Positions 45,249 to 54,002 of a stretch of 64,000 nt of DNA are shown in pieces (the first letter of the stretch is position 1; each line of letters starts with the position of its first letter). Location: NCBI RefSeq assembly GCF_014217565.1, contig NZ_CP043661.1, forward strand, positions 1,302,001 through 1,366,000, read 5' to 3'. The notes beneath the pieces were generated by a model. That model saw only the letters and a list, made by a program, of their open reading frames with translations, ran no database searches and was not told where the DNA came from. The position numbers and the translations under genes are program-made. The DNA is from Kribbella qitaiheensis. Lineage in GTDB: Bacteria > Actinomycetota > Actinomycetes > Propionibacteriales > Kribbellaceae.

Positions 45249-46388
45249 GTGGGTGACTTGGAGCGGGTGGCGCGGGCTGGGTTGTCGCGGGTGGTGGAGC
45301 CGGGGGATCCGGCGGCGCTGGAGGCGTTCGATGGACTGTCTGCGCTTGAGGTCTGGGAGTTGCTCCAGACCGGTACGCCGCGGGTGGAGCGGTGGGCGGC
45401 TCGGCTTGCCAGCACGAATCCGGAGCGGGATCTGGAGCGAGCGCAAGCAGTGGGCGGGCGGTTTGTCATTCCGGGTGATGACGAGTGGCCGGAGCAGATC
45501 GAGGTGCTCGCTCATGCCGGACAGCAGGCACGTCGGGGCGGAGTGCCTTTCGGGATCTGGGTCCGCGGCGAGGCCAACCTCCGGCAAGCACTGGCGAAGT
45601 CCGTTGCCGTCGTCGGATCCCGCGCGTGTTCGTCGTACGGCGAGCACGCTGCCGCGGAGCTTGCTGCCGGGCTGGCTGACAACGAGGTGACCGTGGTTTC
45701 GGGCGGTGCGTACGGGATCGATGCCGCCGCTCACCGCGGCGCACTTGCCGCCGCGGGTCTGACCATCGCCGTCCTCGCCTGCGGTGTGGACGTTTCCTAC
45801 CCGAAGCGCAACACCGCGCTGTTCGACCGTATCGCCGCTGAAGGGCTGATCGTGAGCGAGTTGCCACCCGGCTGCTCGCCGACCAAGTTGCGGTTCCTTG
45901 CCCGGAATCGGCTGATCGCGGCCGGCACGCTCGGGACCTTGGTGGTCGAGGCCGCAGTGCGAAGTGGCGCCCTGAACAGCGCCGGCTGGGCCGAGCAGTG
46001 TGGGCGAGCCGTGCTGGCAGTGCCCGGACCGATCACCTCGCGAATGTCCGAGGGGGCGCACCTCCTGGTCCGGGAACGCAACGCGCTGCTGGTCACCAGC
46101 ATCGCGGACATCCTCGAAGCGATCTCTCCACTCGGGACCGCGCTGACCTCGTACCCCCACGCCCCCGACGAACCAACTGACGGTTTCGACCTCGAGGTCC
46201 GACGCACTCTCGACGCCGTGCCCGTCCTCAGACCCGTACCCACCCTCCGCATCGCCGTCACCGCCGGTCTCGACGCCGAGACAGTCAAGGAGTGCCTCGA
46301 AACCCTCGCCGACGCCGACCTCGTCGAACAGCTGCCCGCCGGTTGGCGCCTGTCCCCCACCCACCGCCGCGCCCTCGGCGGCACCTGA
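45249..46388 (+). CDS. dprA: DNA processing protein DprA
   Basis: DprA loads RecA on incoming single-stranded DNA. The 379-residue form from GTG 45249 has an N-terminal SAM-like part (VARAGLSRVVEPGDPAALEA). The Rossmann core carries AVVGSRACSSYGEHAAAELA, VVSGGAYGIDAAAHRGALAA (the SGxAxGID motif), VLACGVDVSYPKRNTALFDR and SELPPGCSPTKLRFLARNRL, then GTLVVEAAVRSGALN. A winged-helix tail follows (IAVTAGLDAETVKECLETLA). The upstream in-frame sequence is Pro-rich, and a start at 45071 in a shifted frame is possible. It follows comM, as usual. Confidence 0.92.
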   Translation: MGDLERVARAGLSRVVEPGDPAALEAFDGLSALEVWELLQTGTPRVERWAARLASTNPERDLERAQAVGGRFVIPGDDEWPEQIEVLAHAGQQARRGGVPFGIWVRGEANLRQALAKSVAVVGSRACSSYGEHAAAELAAGLADNEVTVVSGGAYGIDAAAHRGALAAAGLTIAVLACGVDVSYPKRNTALFDRIAAEGLIVSELPPGCSPTKLRFLARNRLIAAGTLGTLVVEAAVRSGALNSAGWAEQCGRAVLAVPGPITSRMSEGAHLLVRERNALLVTSIADILEAISPLGTALTSYPHAPDEPTDGFDLEVRRTLDAVPVLRPVPTLRIAVTAGLDAETVKECLETLADADLVEQLPAGWRLSPTHRRALGGT

Positions 46389-46485
46389 GCAAGTCGGAGA
46401 TCCGCGCGCTCGGCGGCACCTGAGCAAGTCGGAGATCCGCGCTCGGCGGCACCTGAGGCAAGCTGAAGATCCGCGCTCGGCGTCG
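46374..46485 (+). repeat. Three tandem copies of a 33-35-bp unit at the dprA 3' end
   Basis: Units start at 46374, 46409 and 46442, followed by a partial fourth copy at 46476. The first unit includes the last codons of dprA and its TGA. Units 1 and 2 differ only by two bases at their junction and unit 3 by a few. The repeats lie after the stop, so they are non-coding, and probably arose by slippage. Confidence 0.85.
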
Positions 46486-46668
46486 TCCTCGGTGTCACGC
46501 TCGCCGGTAGGCGGTCCGAGATCCGAACGGGTGAACCCGAGCCGTTCGGCGACACCAGAACTTGTGCGTGAACTGCCCGAAAGATGGCGTGTGGACCGCA
46601 TAATTGGAGGCACCGACCACCTGGAGGGCGGACAATCTGGCGGGGGCCGATGAGCAGGAGAAGCGCCG

Positions 46669-47412
46669 ATGAGCGGCATCGATGACGGGTACGGCGAGAA
46701 CACTGCCGACGTATTCGCGGAACTGGCCATCGAGCTGCATCAGAGCGACGGTGTCGAGGAGACGGTCGAGGCCGTCCTGCAGTTCGCCCTGCAAGCCGTC
46801 AACTGCACCCAGGCCGGCCTGGCCCTGGCCCAGCGCGGCGGACGGATAGAGATCGCGGCCGTCACCGGGCCTGTCGTGGAGACCGTCTATCAGCTCCAGA
46901 TCGACACCGGGGAAGGCCCGCTGATCGACACGCTCCGCGGTGGCCACACCATGCTCATCAGGGACGCCGGGACCGAGACTCGCTGGCCCGAATGGGGCAC
47001 CAAGATCACCGAACTCGGCCTCCGCACGGTCCTGCACATCGCGCTCCAGGTCAACGACCGCATCGGCGGCGTGCTCAGCCTGTACAGCCGCGAACCGGAC
47101 GCCTTCGACGATGACGACGACGCGGTCGCGCACATCCTTGCCCGGCATGCCGCGATCGCGGTCGCCACCGCCCGCCACGAGGAGACCATGAACCTGGCCG
47201 TCGACGCGCGGAAGCTGGTCGGGCAGGCGATGGGGATTCTGATGGAGCGGTACGAGGTGGACGGTGACCGCGCCTTCGCGATCCTGCGCCGCTACTCCCA
47301 GGACACCAACACCAAGCTTCGCGACGTTGCTCTGAGGCTGGTCGACACCCGCAAGCTGTCTTCGCCCGATCCTGTCGGACCGGACCACAAGTCACCCCCC
47401 GCCAGTCGCTGA
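46669..47412 (+). CDS. GAF-ANTAR domain RNA-binding antiterminator-type regulator
   Basis: The ATG at 46669 follows AGGAGAA. About residues 15-165 form a GAF domain (FAELAIELHQSDGVEETVEA, then HIALQVNDRIGGVLSLYSRE), a small-molecule or redox sensor fold. Residues 170-230 form an ANTAR domain (RKLVGQAMGILMERYEVDGD, RAFAILRRYSQDTNTKLRDV), which binds dual-hexaloop RNA and prevents termination. Such fusions are frequent stress regulators in actinobacteria (compare Rv1626-type and GAF-ANTAR proteins). Ligand and RNA targets are unknown. Single gene between dprA and the purine gene. Confidence 0.92.
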   Translation: MSGIDDGYGENTADVFAELAIELHQSDGVEETVEAVLQFALQAVNCTQAGLALAQRGGRIEIAAVTGPVVETVYQLQIDTGEGPLIDTLRGGHTMLIRDAGTETRWPEWGTKITELGLRTVLHIALQVNDRIGGVLSLYSREPDAFDDDDDAVAHILARHAAIAVATARHEETMNLAVDARKLVGQAMGILMERYEVDGDRAFAILRRYSQDTNTKLRDVALRLVDTRKLSSPDPVGPDHKSPPASR

Positions 47413-47822
47413 CGACCGGCAAGGGGCACCTGCGGCTCGTCCGGCTGTCCGGACGAGGGGTCGGCCCACGCCGCTGTTTTCCAACGACTGGACCTCGAAC
47501 ATCTGGCCGCTCGAGCCGCCGGACTCCGTGCTCACCCAGTGCCCGACTCCTGGAATCTCAACCAGAGCAGGCTGTTCGGGCCCGTGGTCGAGCCGGTCCA
47601 CCACGCGGCGCCGGCTCCCTGCGATGAGAAAGCGGCGGCCGGCTCGTCTCAACAACCATGACGATCCAGCACCGGGCTTTCGGCGTCCCGGCCGCCGGGT
47701 AGGGTCGGGGCGAGTCGCGACTGGCGAGGGTGGGACACCACCGGGGAGTGGCTCGCCATCCGAGTGTGAGCGTCGACCGCCTGGGCGCTTCTTCAGCGAG
47801 ATTCGACTGAGGAGGCCGAGAC
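47413..47822 (+). other. Intergenic region, no gene recognised
   Basis: These 410 bp hold a short antisense frame of 87 codons (47392-47655) with no ribosome-binding site or family resemblance, which I do not call. The right end should hold the promoter of the AICAR transformylase gene. Confidence 0.5.
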
Positions 47823-49010
47823 GTGGACCTGCGGTATGGGATCAACCCCGGACAGGCGGCGACCGCCGTACCGGTGACCGCCGGCAAGTGGCCGGTGCGG
47901 GTGGTGAACGGAGAGCCATCCTTTACCAACCTGCTTGATGCACTGAACGCCTGGCAGTTGGTGCGCGAGGCGAGTCAGGCCCTTGGGAAGCCGGCGGCGA
48001 CGTCCTTCAAGCACGTCTCCCCCGCCGGTGCCGCCGTCGCGGGGCCTGTCGACGAGGTCATGGCCAGCCTGTACGGCGTGGACGGCAGCCGCGTCGGTGA
48101 ACTCACCAGTGCGTACCTGCGCGCACGTGATGCCGACCCGAAGTCGTCGTACGGCGACTTCGCGGCTGTGTCCCACCCGGTCGACCTGGAGTTGGCCGAC
48201 GTGCTGGCCGGTCTGGTCTGTGACGGCATCATCGCGCCCGGGTACGAGCCGGGAACGGTTGAACGGCTCAGCGCGAAGAAGAAGGGGCGATTCCTGGTCA
48301 TGGAGATCGACCAGGCATTCGTGCCGCCGCGGGAAGAGGCTCGGGAGGTGTTCGGCGTACGGCTGAGTCAGGAGCGGCCCCGGAGTTCGGAGGCCGCACT
48401 GGAGCAGGTCACGGGCGATGTTCTGCCGGATGAGGCTGTGGAGGATCTCAGGCTGGGCATGGCGGTGTTGCGGTATACGCAGTCCAACTCGGTCTGTTAC
48501 GTGCGAGGCGGGATGACTATCGGGATCGGGGCCGGGCAGCAGTCGCGGGTGGATTGCACTCGGCTCGCCGGGGCGAAGGCCGACATCTGGTGGCTCAGGC
48601 GGCATCCGGCGGTCCGCGAGCTGGCGTTTGGGGAGGAAGTGCGGCGCCAGGATCGGATCAACTGGCAGGTTCGCTGGTGCGAAGGCGACCTGACGGCGGA
48701 GGAACTCCAACGGCTGAAGCACGATCTGGCCAGACCAGCCGGACCAGCCGGACCAGCGGAGGCTTTCGGGCAGCGCGAGGAGGCGCAAGGGCTCGATTGG
48801 CGCACGGAGTGGCTACGGGGTCTTGAGCGGGTCGCCTTCGTGTCCGATGGAGCGCTGCCGTTTCGCGACAATGTCGATCACGCTCACCGGCACGGAGTGC
48901 GCTTCATCGCTGAGTCGGGTGGGTCGGTCAGGTCGGACGAGGTGGCGGCTGCCTGTCGTGAGTACGGGATCAGCCTCGCCCGCACCGGCGTCAGGCTGTT
49001 TCATCACTGA
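47823..49010 (+). CDS. Stand-alone AICAR transformylase-like protein (PurH formyltransferase domain only)
   Basis: The GTG at 47823 has AGGAGG upstream. The 395-residue protein corresponds to the C-terminal formyltransferase domain of PurH: LRYGINPGQAATAV at the start, ATSFKHVSPAGAAVAGPVDE (the conserved Lys-His catalytic pair), YLRARDADPKSSYGDFAAVS, QSNSVCYVRGGMTIGIGAGQ, QSRVDCTRLAG and FVSDGALPFRDNVDHAHRHG. It lacks the IMP cyclohydrolase half of normal PurH. It would use 10-formyl-THF to formylate AICAR. Some actinomycetes encode both a full PurH and such a stand-alone copy. Whether this is primary, redundant or specialised cannot be seen from this window. Confidence 0.88.
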   Translation: MDLRYGINPGQAATAVPVTAGKWPVRVVNGEPSFTNLLDALNAWQLVREASQALGKPAATSFKHVSPAGAAVAGPVDEVMASLYGVDGSRVGELTSAYLRARDADPKSSYGDFAAVSHPVDLELADVLAGLVCDGIIAPGYEPGTVERLSAKKKGRFLVMEIDQAFVPPREEAREVFGVRLSQERPRSSEAALEQVTGDVLPDEAVEDLRLGMAVLRYTQSNSVCYVRGGMTIGIGAGQQSRVDCTRLAGAKADIWWLRRHPAVRELAFGEEVRRQDRINWQVRWCEGDLTAEELQRLKHDLARPAGPAGPAEAFGQREEAQGLDWRTEWLRGLERVAFVSDGALPFRDNVDHAHRHGVRFIAESGGSVRSDEVAAACREYGISLARTGVRLFHH

Positions 49011-49033
49011 CGCAGCAACAACGCACAACGCAA

Positions 49034-49055
49034 CCCGGGCACGAGTGCGCCCGGG
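49034..49055. terminator. Hairpin between convergent genes
   Basis: CCCGGGC arms (49034-49040 with 49049-49055) and an 8-nt loop lie between the AICAR transformylase stop and the DUF2469 stop. It is short but GC-rich and well placed. Confidence 0.55.
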
Positions 49056-49065
49056 GTGCGAGTGG

Positions 49066-49389
49066 TCAGCGGCCGAAGTCGGAGTCCTTGGGGACTTCCA
49101 GGTCGGATTTCGCGAGTTCTTCGATGTTGACGTCGCGGAAGGTGACCACCTTCGCGTTCTTCACGAACCGGGCCGAGCGGTAGACGTCCCAGACCCAGGC
49201 ATCGGCCATCGTCACCTCGAAGTAGACGTCACCGCCTTCGGTACGGACTTTCAGGTCTACCGCGTTGCACAGGTAGAAGCGCCGCTCGGTCTCCACGACG
49301 TACTTGAAGATCCCGACGACGTCTTTGTACTCCCGATAGAGCTGTAGCTCCATATCGGTCTCGTACTTCTCAAGGTCGTCAGCGCTCAT
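49066..49389 (-). CDS. DUF2469 family protein
   Basis: This 107-residue soluble protein uses ATG 49389, whose TGA overlap with rnhB (ATGA) shows coupling; GGAGAG lies upstream. The sequence MSADDLEKYETDMELQLYRE, YKDVVGIFKYVVETERRFYL, then YFEVTMADAWVWDVYRSARF, matches the small actinobacterial family found right after rnhB (Rv2901c type). The function is not known. It is the last gene of the rplS-lepB-rnhB group on this strand before the inverted yraN-comM-dprA block. Confidence 0.93.
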   Translation of the reverse strand: MSADDLEKYETDMELQLYREYKDVVGIFKYVVETERRFYLCNAVDLKVRTEGGDVYFEVTMADAWVWDVYRSARFVKNAKVVTFRDVNIEELAKSDLEVPKDSDFGR

Positions 49390-50099
49390 CGGCTCTCCAC
49401 TCCGGTGGGACTGGTCACATTCTGTCCCATATCGGGCCGCAGACTGCGGCGGACATTCTCGAACCGCCGTCGATGTTGCGGACACGGGCCGTATTCGTCC
49501 AGCGCCGCCTGGTGTTCAGGCGTGCAGTACCCCTTGTGAACCGCGAAGTCGTACTGCGGATACACCTCGTGCCAGTGCTCCATGATCCGGTCCCGGGTCA
49601 CCTTGGCGATCACCGAGGCGGCCGCGATGCACGCTGCCACCCGGTCACCCTTCCAGATCGCCAGCCCCGGCACGCCGAGGCCGTCGACGCCGAACCCGTC
49701 GGTCAGCACGTACGACGGGCGCTCGTCGAGCCGGAACAGGGCCCGGCGGAGCGCCTCGACGTTCGCGACGTGCATGCCGAGCCGATCGCACTCGGCCGCT
49801 TCGATCGAGACGACGGACCAGGCCAGCGCCCGGTCGCGGATCTGCTCGTAGCAGCGGTCCCGGGCCTTCGCGGTGAGCAGCTTGGAGTCGGCCAGTTCGG
49901 GGATCTGGCCGCGCTTTCCGTCCGGCAGGATCACCGCGGCCGCCACCAGCGGGCCGGCGCACGGACCACGGCCCGCCTCGTCGACGCCGGCGATCGGGTC
50001 CAGGCCGACCCGGCGCAGGGCACGCTCGTAGCCGTACAGCCCGGCGTCCCGCCGGATGGTGCTGCCCCTGGGCAGTGCACTCATCGGCGAACCACTCAC
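49386..50099 (-). CDS. rnhB: Ribonuclease HII
   Basis: RNase HII removes ribonucleotides and RNA primers from DNA. The 237-residue protein starts at GTG 50099, which overlaps the corrected lepB stop, and has the catalytic motifs PIAGVDEAGRGPCAGPLVAA (DE(A/V)GRG), LADSKLLTAKARDRCYEQIR (DSKxL), VLTDGF and ASVIAKVTRDRIMEHWHEVY. The N-terminus (SGSPMSALPRGSTIRRDAGL) is longer than in E. coli, as in other actinomycetes. An ATG at 50084 is an alternative start. Confidence 0.95.
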   Translation of the reverse strand: MSGSPMSALPRGSTIRRDAGLYGYERALRRVGLDPIAGVDEAGRGPCAGPLVAAAVILPDGKRGQIPELADSKLLTAKARDRCYEQIRDRALAWSVVSIEAAECDRLGMHVANVEALRRALFRLDERPSYVLTDGFGVDGLGVPGLAIWKGDRVAACIAAASVIAKVTRDRIMEHWHEVYPQYDFAVHKGYCTPEHQAALDEYGPCPQHRRRFENVRRSLRPDMGQNVTSPTGVESR

Positions 50100-50864
50100 T
50101 TAGGGGGTGGGGTGAGGGAGATCGAAGGTTTGTCCGGCGGCGGCGCGGCCGCCGCGGGAAGAGCTTTGAAGGTGTCCGGGATCCCGAGTTTGTCGAACCG
50201 GTTGGCCGGCCAGACAATCAGGATCGCGCGTCCGGTGACCTTGTCCAACGGGACGAAGGCGGCGTCACCAGGCGCGCCACCGTCGGGGGCCGGTGTCGCT
50301 CAGGTGCACCCGGGAGTCGCCGGACTCGGACCGGTGGTCACCCATCACGAAGACGCGACCGGCCGGCACGGTGACCTGGAACTCCATCGCCGACGGCGCG
50401 TCACCGGGGAACAGATAGCTGGTCTCGTCGAGCGGCTTGCCGTTCACCATCAGCCGGCCCTTGGAGTCGCAGCAGGCCACCTTGTCGCCCGGCATGCCGA
50501 TCAGGCGCTTGATCAGGTGCCCGTGGCTGGAGTCCGGCAGCAGACCGACGACCTCGAAAAACCGCCCGACCGAGCCGCGCTTCTGGCCGCTCTCCTCCTG
50601 GCCCAGCCAGCCGCCCGGATCCTCGAAGACGACCACGTCGCCGCGCTGGACATCGGTGAGCTTCTCGACCACGACCCGGTCACCGACCAGCAGCGTGTTC
50701 TGCATCGACTCGCTCGGGATGATGAACATCTGGCCGACGAAAGCGCGCAGGATCGACGAGACGATCAGAGCACCGACCACGATCAGCACGAACTCGCGAC
50801 CCGCGGCCGCGAGCCCCGAGCGGTGGGGTGATTTCTGTTTCGTCGCAGTCGGTGTCTCAGTCAC
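50096..50864 (-). CDS. lepB: Signal peptidase I, second copy, with a one-base frameshift
   Basis: LepB removes signal peptides outside the membrane. GTG 50864 overlaps the stop of the upstream lepB. One N-terminal span (FVLIVVGALIVSSILRAFVG) precedes the catalytic serine in QMFIIPSESMQNTLLVGDRV, the lysine in HLIKRLIGMPGDKV and the box VFVMGDHRSESGDSRVHLSD. The frame then breaks at a G5 run (50285-50289, plus strand) and stops at 50265. Removing one base restores TGPDGGAPGDAAFVPLDKVT and a C-terminal tail to TGA 50096, coupled with rnhB. The catalytic residues lie before the break. It is either an error or a lost C-terminal box E. Confidence 0.85.
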
Positions 50865-51604
50865 TTCTTCAGCCCCGGCTTCTTGAAGGTTTCCGGAGGA
50901 CGCAGCATCGTCATCCGGTCAGACGGCCAGATTACGCAACAGGCCCGGCCAACCACGTTCTCGACAGGAACGAATCCTCCGCCGGGGCCGCCCATGTGGG
51001 CACGGGAGTCGGCGGACTCGGCTCGATTGTCGCCCATCACCCAAAGATGACCGGGTGGGACAACCACATCGAAGGGCTGCAGAGAGGGTTTGGCGTCCTT
51101 CAGCAGGTACTCCTGCTCGTCCAGCGGGATCTTGTTCACCATGATCCGGCCGGAGCGGTCACAGCAGATCACCCGGTCGCCGGCGACGCCGATCACCCGT
51201 TTGACCAGATGACCCTCACCGCTGCGCGGCAGGATGCCGACGAACTCGCCGATCTGCCGGACCGTGCCGGGAGCCTTCTGCTCCTCGTTCAGCCAGTGAC
51301 CGGGATCCTTGAAGACGATGATGTCGCCCCGGTCGACGTCGCGATGCAGATAGCTGACCTTCTCGGCCAGGATCCGGTCGTTCGTCGTGAGCGTGTCGTA
51401 CATCGACTCCGAGGGCACGTAGAAGGCCTCGGCCACGAAGAGCCGCAAGACGACCGTGATGACCAACGCGAGCACCGTCACGGTGGTCATCTCGACGAGC
51501 AGGCTCAGCAGCGGATTCCGCTGCTTGAGCCTACGGTGACGTCCCTTGCTGCGACGTGCTCTCCTGGCGACCGGGCGAGCGCGAGTCGCAGTGCTCGGCG
51601 CCAT
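50861..51604 (-). CDS. lepB: Signal peptidase I, first copy
   Basis: This complete 247-residue type I signal peptidase has an Arg-rich cytoplasmic N-terminus (RARPVARRARRSKGRHRRLK), one span (VTVLALVITVVLRLFVAEAF), the serine in YVPSESMYDTLTTNDRILAE, the lysine in HLVKRVIGVAGDRVICCDRS, and WVMGDNRAESADSRAHMG near residue 190. It is followed by the second copy in a GTGA overlap. Tandem signal peptidases are common in high-GC Gram-positives that export many proteins. Start ATG 51604, 24 bp after rplS. Confidence 0.96.
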   Translation of the reverse strand: MAPSTATRARPVARRARRSKGRHRRLKQRNPLLSLLVEMTTVTVLALVITVVLRLFVAEAFYVPSESMYDTLTTNDRILAEKVSYLHRDVDRGDIIVFKDPGHWLNEEQKAPGTVRQIGEFVGILPRSGEGHLVKRVIGVAGDRVICCDRSGRIMVNKIPLDEQEYLLKDAKPSLQPFDVVVPPGHLWVMGDNRAESADSRAHMGGPGGGFVPVENVVGRACCVIWPSDRMTMLRPPETFKKPGLKK

Positions 51605-51628
51605 ACTTTGACCGTCGTTACTAGACGA

Positions 51629-51991
51629 TCAGGAGGCCGGGAGGTTGTCCCGCTTCTCCTTGATCTTGGCTGCCTTGCCGCGCAGCTCACGCAGGTAGTA
51701 CAGCTTGGCGCGACGCACGTCGCCGCGGCTGACGAGCTCGACCTTCTCGACGATCGGGGTGTGCATCGGGAAGGTGCGCTCGACGCCGACGCCGAAGCTG
51801 ACCTTGCGGACCGTGAAGGTCTCCTGCAGGCCACCACCGTGGCGGCGGATCACGACACCCTTGAACACCTGGACGCGGGACCGGCTGCCTTCGATGACCT
51901 TCACGTGCACGTTCACGGTGTCACCAGCGCGGAAGGCCGGGATGTCGTCGCGCTTGCTCTCGTTGTCGAGCTCATTCAGGACGTTGCTCAT
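51629..51991 (-). CDS. rplS: Ribosomal protein L19
   Basis: L19 sits at the 30S-50S interface. The 120-residue product from ATG 51991 shows [80 protein letters not shown] and [20 protein letters not shown], all typical of L19. The order trmD-rplS-lepB is conserved. About 150 bp separate it from trmD, enough for its own promoter. Confidence 0.97.
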   Translation of the reverse strand: MSNVLNELDNESKRDDIPAFRAGDTVNVHVKVIEGSRSRVQVFKGVVIRRHGGGLQETFTVRKVSFGVGVERTFPMHTPIVEKVELVSRGDVRRAKLYYLRELRGKAAKIKEKRDNLPAS

Positions 51992-52145
51992 CAGGTGTCT
52001 CTCTCTCGCGCGTGCCACAGGTCACCCACGAATGCTCGGTGGGAGAAGTCGAAGATTGTCGTCGTCCGGTGGTCACCCCCTGTGGCAGGAGCACCGAACT
52101 CACAACAGCGACCAAGTTTGCCACACCAGCACACCCGAACCGAAA

Positions 52146-53345
52146 TCAGCGCCGGCGCCGCCGCTTGGCCAGCAGCACCAGTTCGACCTTCGCCGTGTGT
52201 GACTCCCGTCGTACCTCACGGTAACCGGCCTTCCGGTACAGCCGGAGGTTGCCCTCACTCTCGGCCCCCGTGAACAGCTCGTACTGCGTGACCTCGGCGG
52301 GCGCGGTCTGTTCGGCCACCCGCAACAGCTTGGTCCCCACGCCTCGGCCCTGCCAGTCGGGAGCGACCATCAGCCGGCCGATCCGAGCCACCGAGCCGTC
52401 CACAGCCACATGGACGGCTCCGACGATCCTGGTCCCGGCCACGGCCTTCCAGACGCCACCGGCGCCGACCCGCTCGACGCTGCCCGCCAAAGCTTCTTGC
52501 ACCGGCGGGATGCTCAGGTCGTCGTAGGCCTTTGCCTCCGACAAGTACGCCGCCAACTGCAGCGTGTGGATCTCCCCTGCGTCAGCAGCAGTGGCGGGCA
52601 AGATCCGCACCGCATCGACCGCGTCGTCCTCGTCGGCGACAGCGGCGCCCCAGGCGGCCAGGAGATCCGGCCGGCGCTCGGCAGTACGGCGTACGGACTC
52701 TTCGTGGCGCCACTTGGCAATCAGACCGTGGTTACCCGACAGCAGGATGTCCGGTACGTCGTGGCCGCGCCAGGACGGCGGCTTGGTGTAGACCGGGTAC
52801 TCCAGCAGGCCGTCGCCCGAGTGGGACTCCTCGGCCAGGGACTCCGGGTTGCCGATCACGCCAGGCAGCAGACGCGCCACGGCCTCGACGATCACCAGTA
52901 CGGCGACCTCGCCGCCGTTGAGCACATAGTCGCCGATGGAGATCTCGTCCACCCGCATCCGCTCGGCCGCATGCGAGGCGACTCGCGCGTCGATCCCCTC
53001 GTACCGCCCGCAGGCAAAGGCCAGCCACGGCTCCGCAGCGAGCTCGTAGGCCAGCTCTTGCGTGAACGGGCGCCCAGCAGGCGTGGGCACGATCAACCGA
53101 GGCTGAGCAGGGCCGTCGGGCGGAGCGACGGCATCAAGCGCCTCGCCCCAAGGCTCGGGCTTCATCACCATGCCGGCGCCACCGCCTGCCGGGGTGTCGT
53201 CCACAGTGCGGTGCCGGTCGTGCGCCCAGTCGCGCAGGTCGTGCACCCGGACGTCCAGCAGGCCGCTCTTCGCCGCCTTGCCGACCAGACTCAGGTCCAG
53301 CGCGGCCAGGTACTCCGGGAAGATCGAGACGACGTCCAGCCTCAT
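52146..53345 (-). CDS. trmD: tRNA (guanine37-N1)-methyltransferase TrmD fused to a GNAT acetyltransferase domain
   Basis: TrmD methylates N1 of G37 and protects against +1 frameshifting. Residues 1-~240 are a full Trm[81 protein letters not shown] (the SAM knot) and [20 protein letters not shown]. Residues ~245-399 are a GNAT domain ([20 protein letters not shown], then [20 protein letters not shown] with the Q/RxxGxG/A acetyl-CoA loop, [14 protein letters not shown]). No stop or frame change separates them, so this is a genuine fusion. ATGA overlap with rimM. The role of the acetyltransferase half is unknown. Confidence 0.95.
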   Translation of the reverse strand: MRLDVVSIFPEYLAALDLSLVGKAAKSGLLDVRVHDLRDWAHDRHRTVDDTPAGGGAGMVMKPEPWGEALDAVAPPDGPAQPRLIVPTPAGRPFTQELAYELAAEPWLAFACGRYEGIDARVASHAAERMRVDEISIGDYVLNGGEVAVLVIVEAVARLLPGVIGNPESLAEESHSGDGLLEYPVYTKPPSWRGHDVPDILLSGNHGLIAKWRHEESVRRTAERRPDLLAAWGAAVADEDDAVDAVRILPATAADAGEIHTLQLAAYLSEAKAYDDLSIPPVQEALAGSVERVGAGGVWKAVAGTRIVGAVHVAVDGSVARIGRLMVAPDWQGRGVGTKLLRVAEQTAPAEVTQYELFTGAESEGNLRLYRKAGYREVRRESHTAKVELVLLAKRRRRR

Positions 53346-53902
53346 CGGCTGCCGTCACCCTCGGCAGGCTCGGTCGGCACGACCTCGGCGCCCTCCGGAT
53401 CGAGCAGACCCGGCCGGTCCGCGACCAGGACGTACTTGCCGTCCAGGTTGATCTCCGGCACCAGCTCCTCGACCAGGGGAACCAGTACTGCGTTGCCGGC
53501 GGGCCGGCGGATCTCCAGCAGGTCCTGGGACGGCAGGTGGATCACGTCGACCACCTCGCCCGCTTCCGCGCCGTCGGTGGTCCGCACGGACAGGCCGACC
53601 AGCTCGCGGTCGTAGTACTCCTCGGGGTCCTCCGGGCGCTCGTCCTCGCCGATCTCCGCCTGCAACTCCAGGTTGCGCAGCAGTTCGGCAGCGGTCCGGT
53701 CCGGCGACTCCTCGAACTTCACCAGCAACCTGCCGCTGTGCCACCGGCTGGAGGCGATGGTGAGGGTCCGGGGCGGCTTGGTGGTCGTGACGAGCTTTGC
53801 GCCGTCGGCGAACCGGCGGTCCGGCTCGTCGGTGCGCACCTCCACGCCGACCTCGCCCTTGAGCCCATGGGCCCGGCCGATCCGGCCGACGATCACCAAC
53901 AC
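53342..53902 (-). CDS. rimM: 16S rRNA processing protein RimM
   Basis: RimM binds S19 and helps 30S maturation. The GTG at 53902 begins [20 protein letters not shown], the conserved opening of the RimM barrel. The PRC-like C-terminal domain is [20 protein letters not shown] followed by [20 protein letters not shown]. The length of 186 residues is normal, and the tail ([11 protein letters not shown]) is polar. The open frame to 53965 upstream lacks support. Its stop overlaps the trmD ATG by 4 bp. Confidence 0.94.
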   Translation of the reverse strand: MLVIVGRIGRAHGLKGEVGVEVRTDEPDRRFADGAKLVTTTKPPRTLTIASSRWHSGRLLVKFEESPDRTAAELLRNLELQAEIGEDERPEDPEEYYDRELVGLSVRTTDGAEAGEVVDVIHLPSQDLLEIRRPAGNAVLVPLVEELVPEINLDGKYVLVADRPGLLDPEGAEVVPTEPAEGDGSR

Positions 53903-53952
53903 CTGTTTGACCTCTCTGTTCGACTCCGGGCCCAGTCTGGCCGAAGAGATGC

Positions 53953-53987
53953 CGAAGGGCCGCATCCGAGCTGGATACGGCCCTTCG
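53953..53987 (-). terminator. Hairpin between khpA and rimM
   Basis: Fifteen-base arms 53953-53967 and 53973-53987 (one G-U type mismatch) have a 5-nt loop, just beyond the khpA stop on the minus strand. It may partly terminate transcription so that rpsP-khpA is made in excess over rimM-trmD. Confidence 0.7.
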
Positions 53988-54002
53988 GGGAAGTGCAGCG
54001 AG

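Noticed and set aside
46374..46485. Repeats after dprA considered as an attachment or CRISPR-like site
   Set aside because: No spacers, no cas or integrase genes at this site; simple tandem duplication explains them.
47392..47655. 87-codon minus-strand frame in the intergenic region
   Set aside because: No ribosome-binding site, overlaps the GAF-ANTAR end, no recognisable domain.
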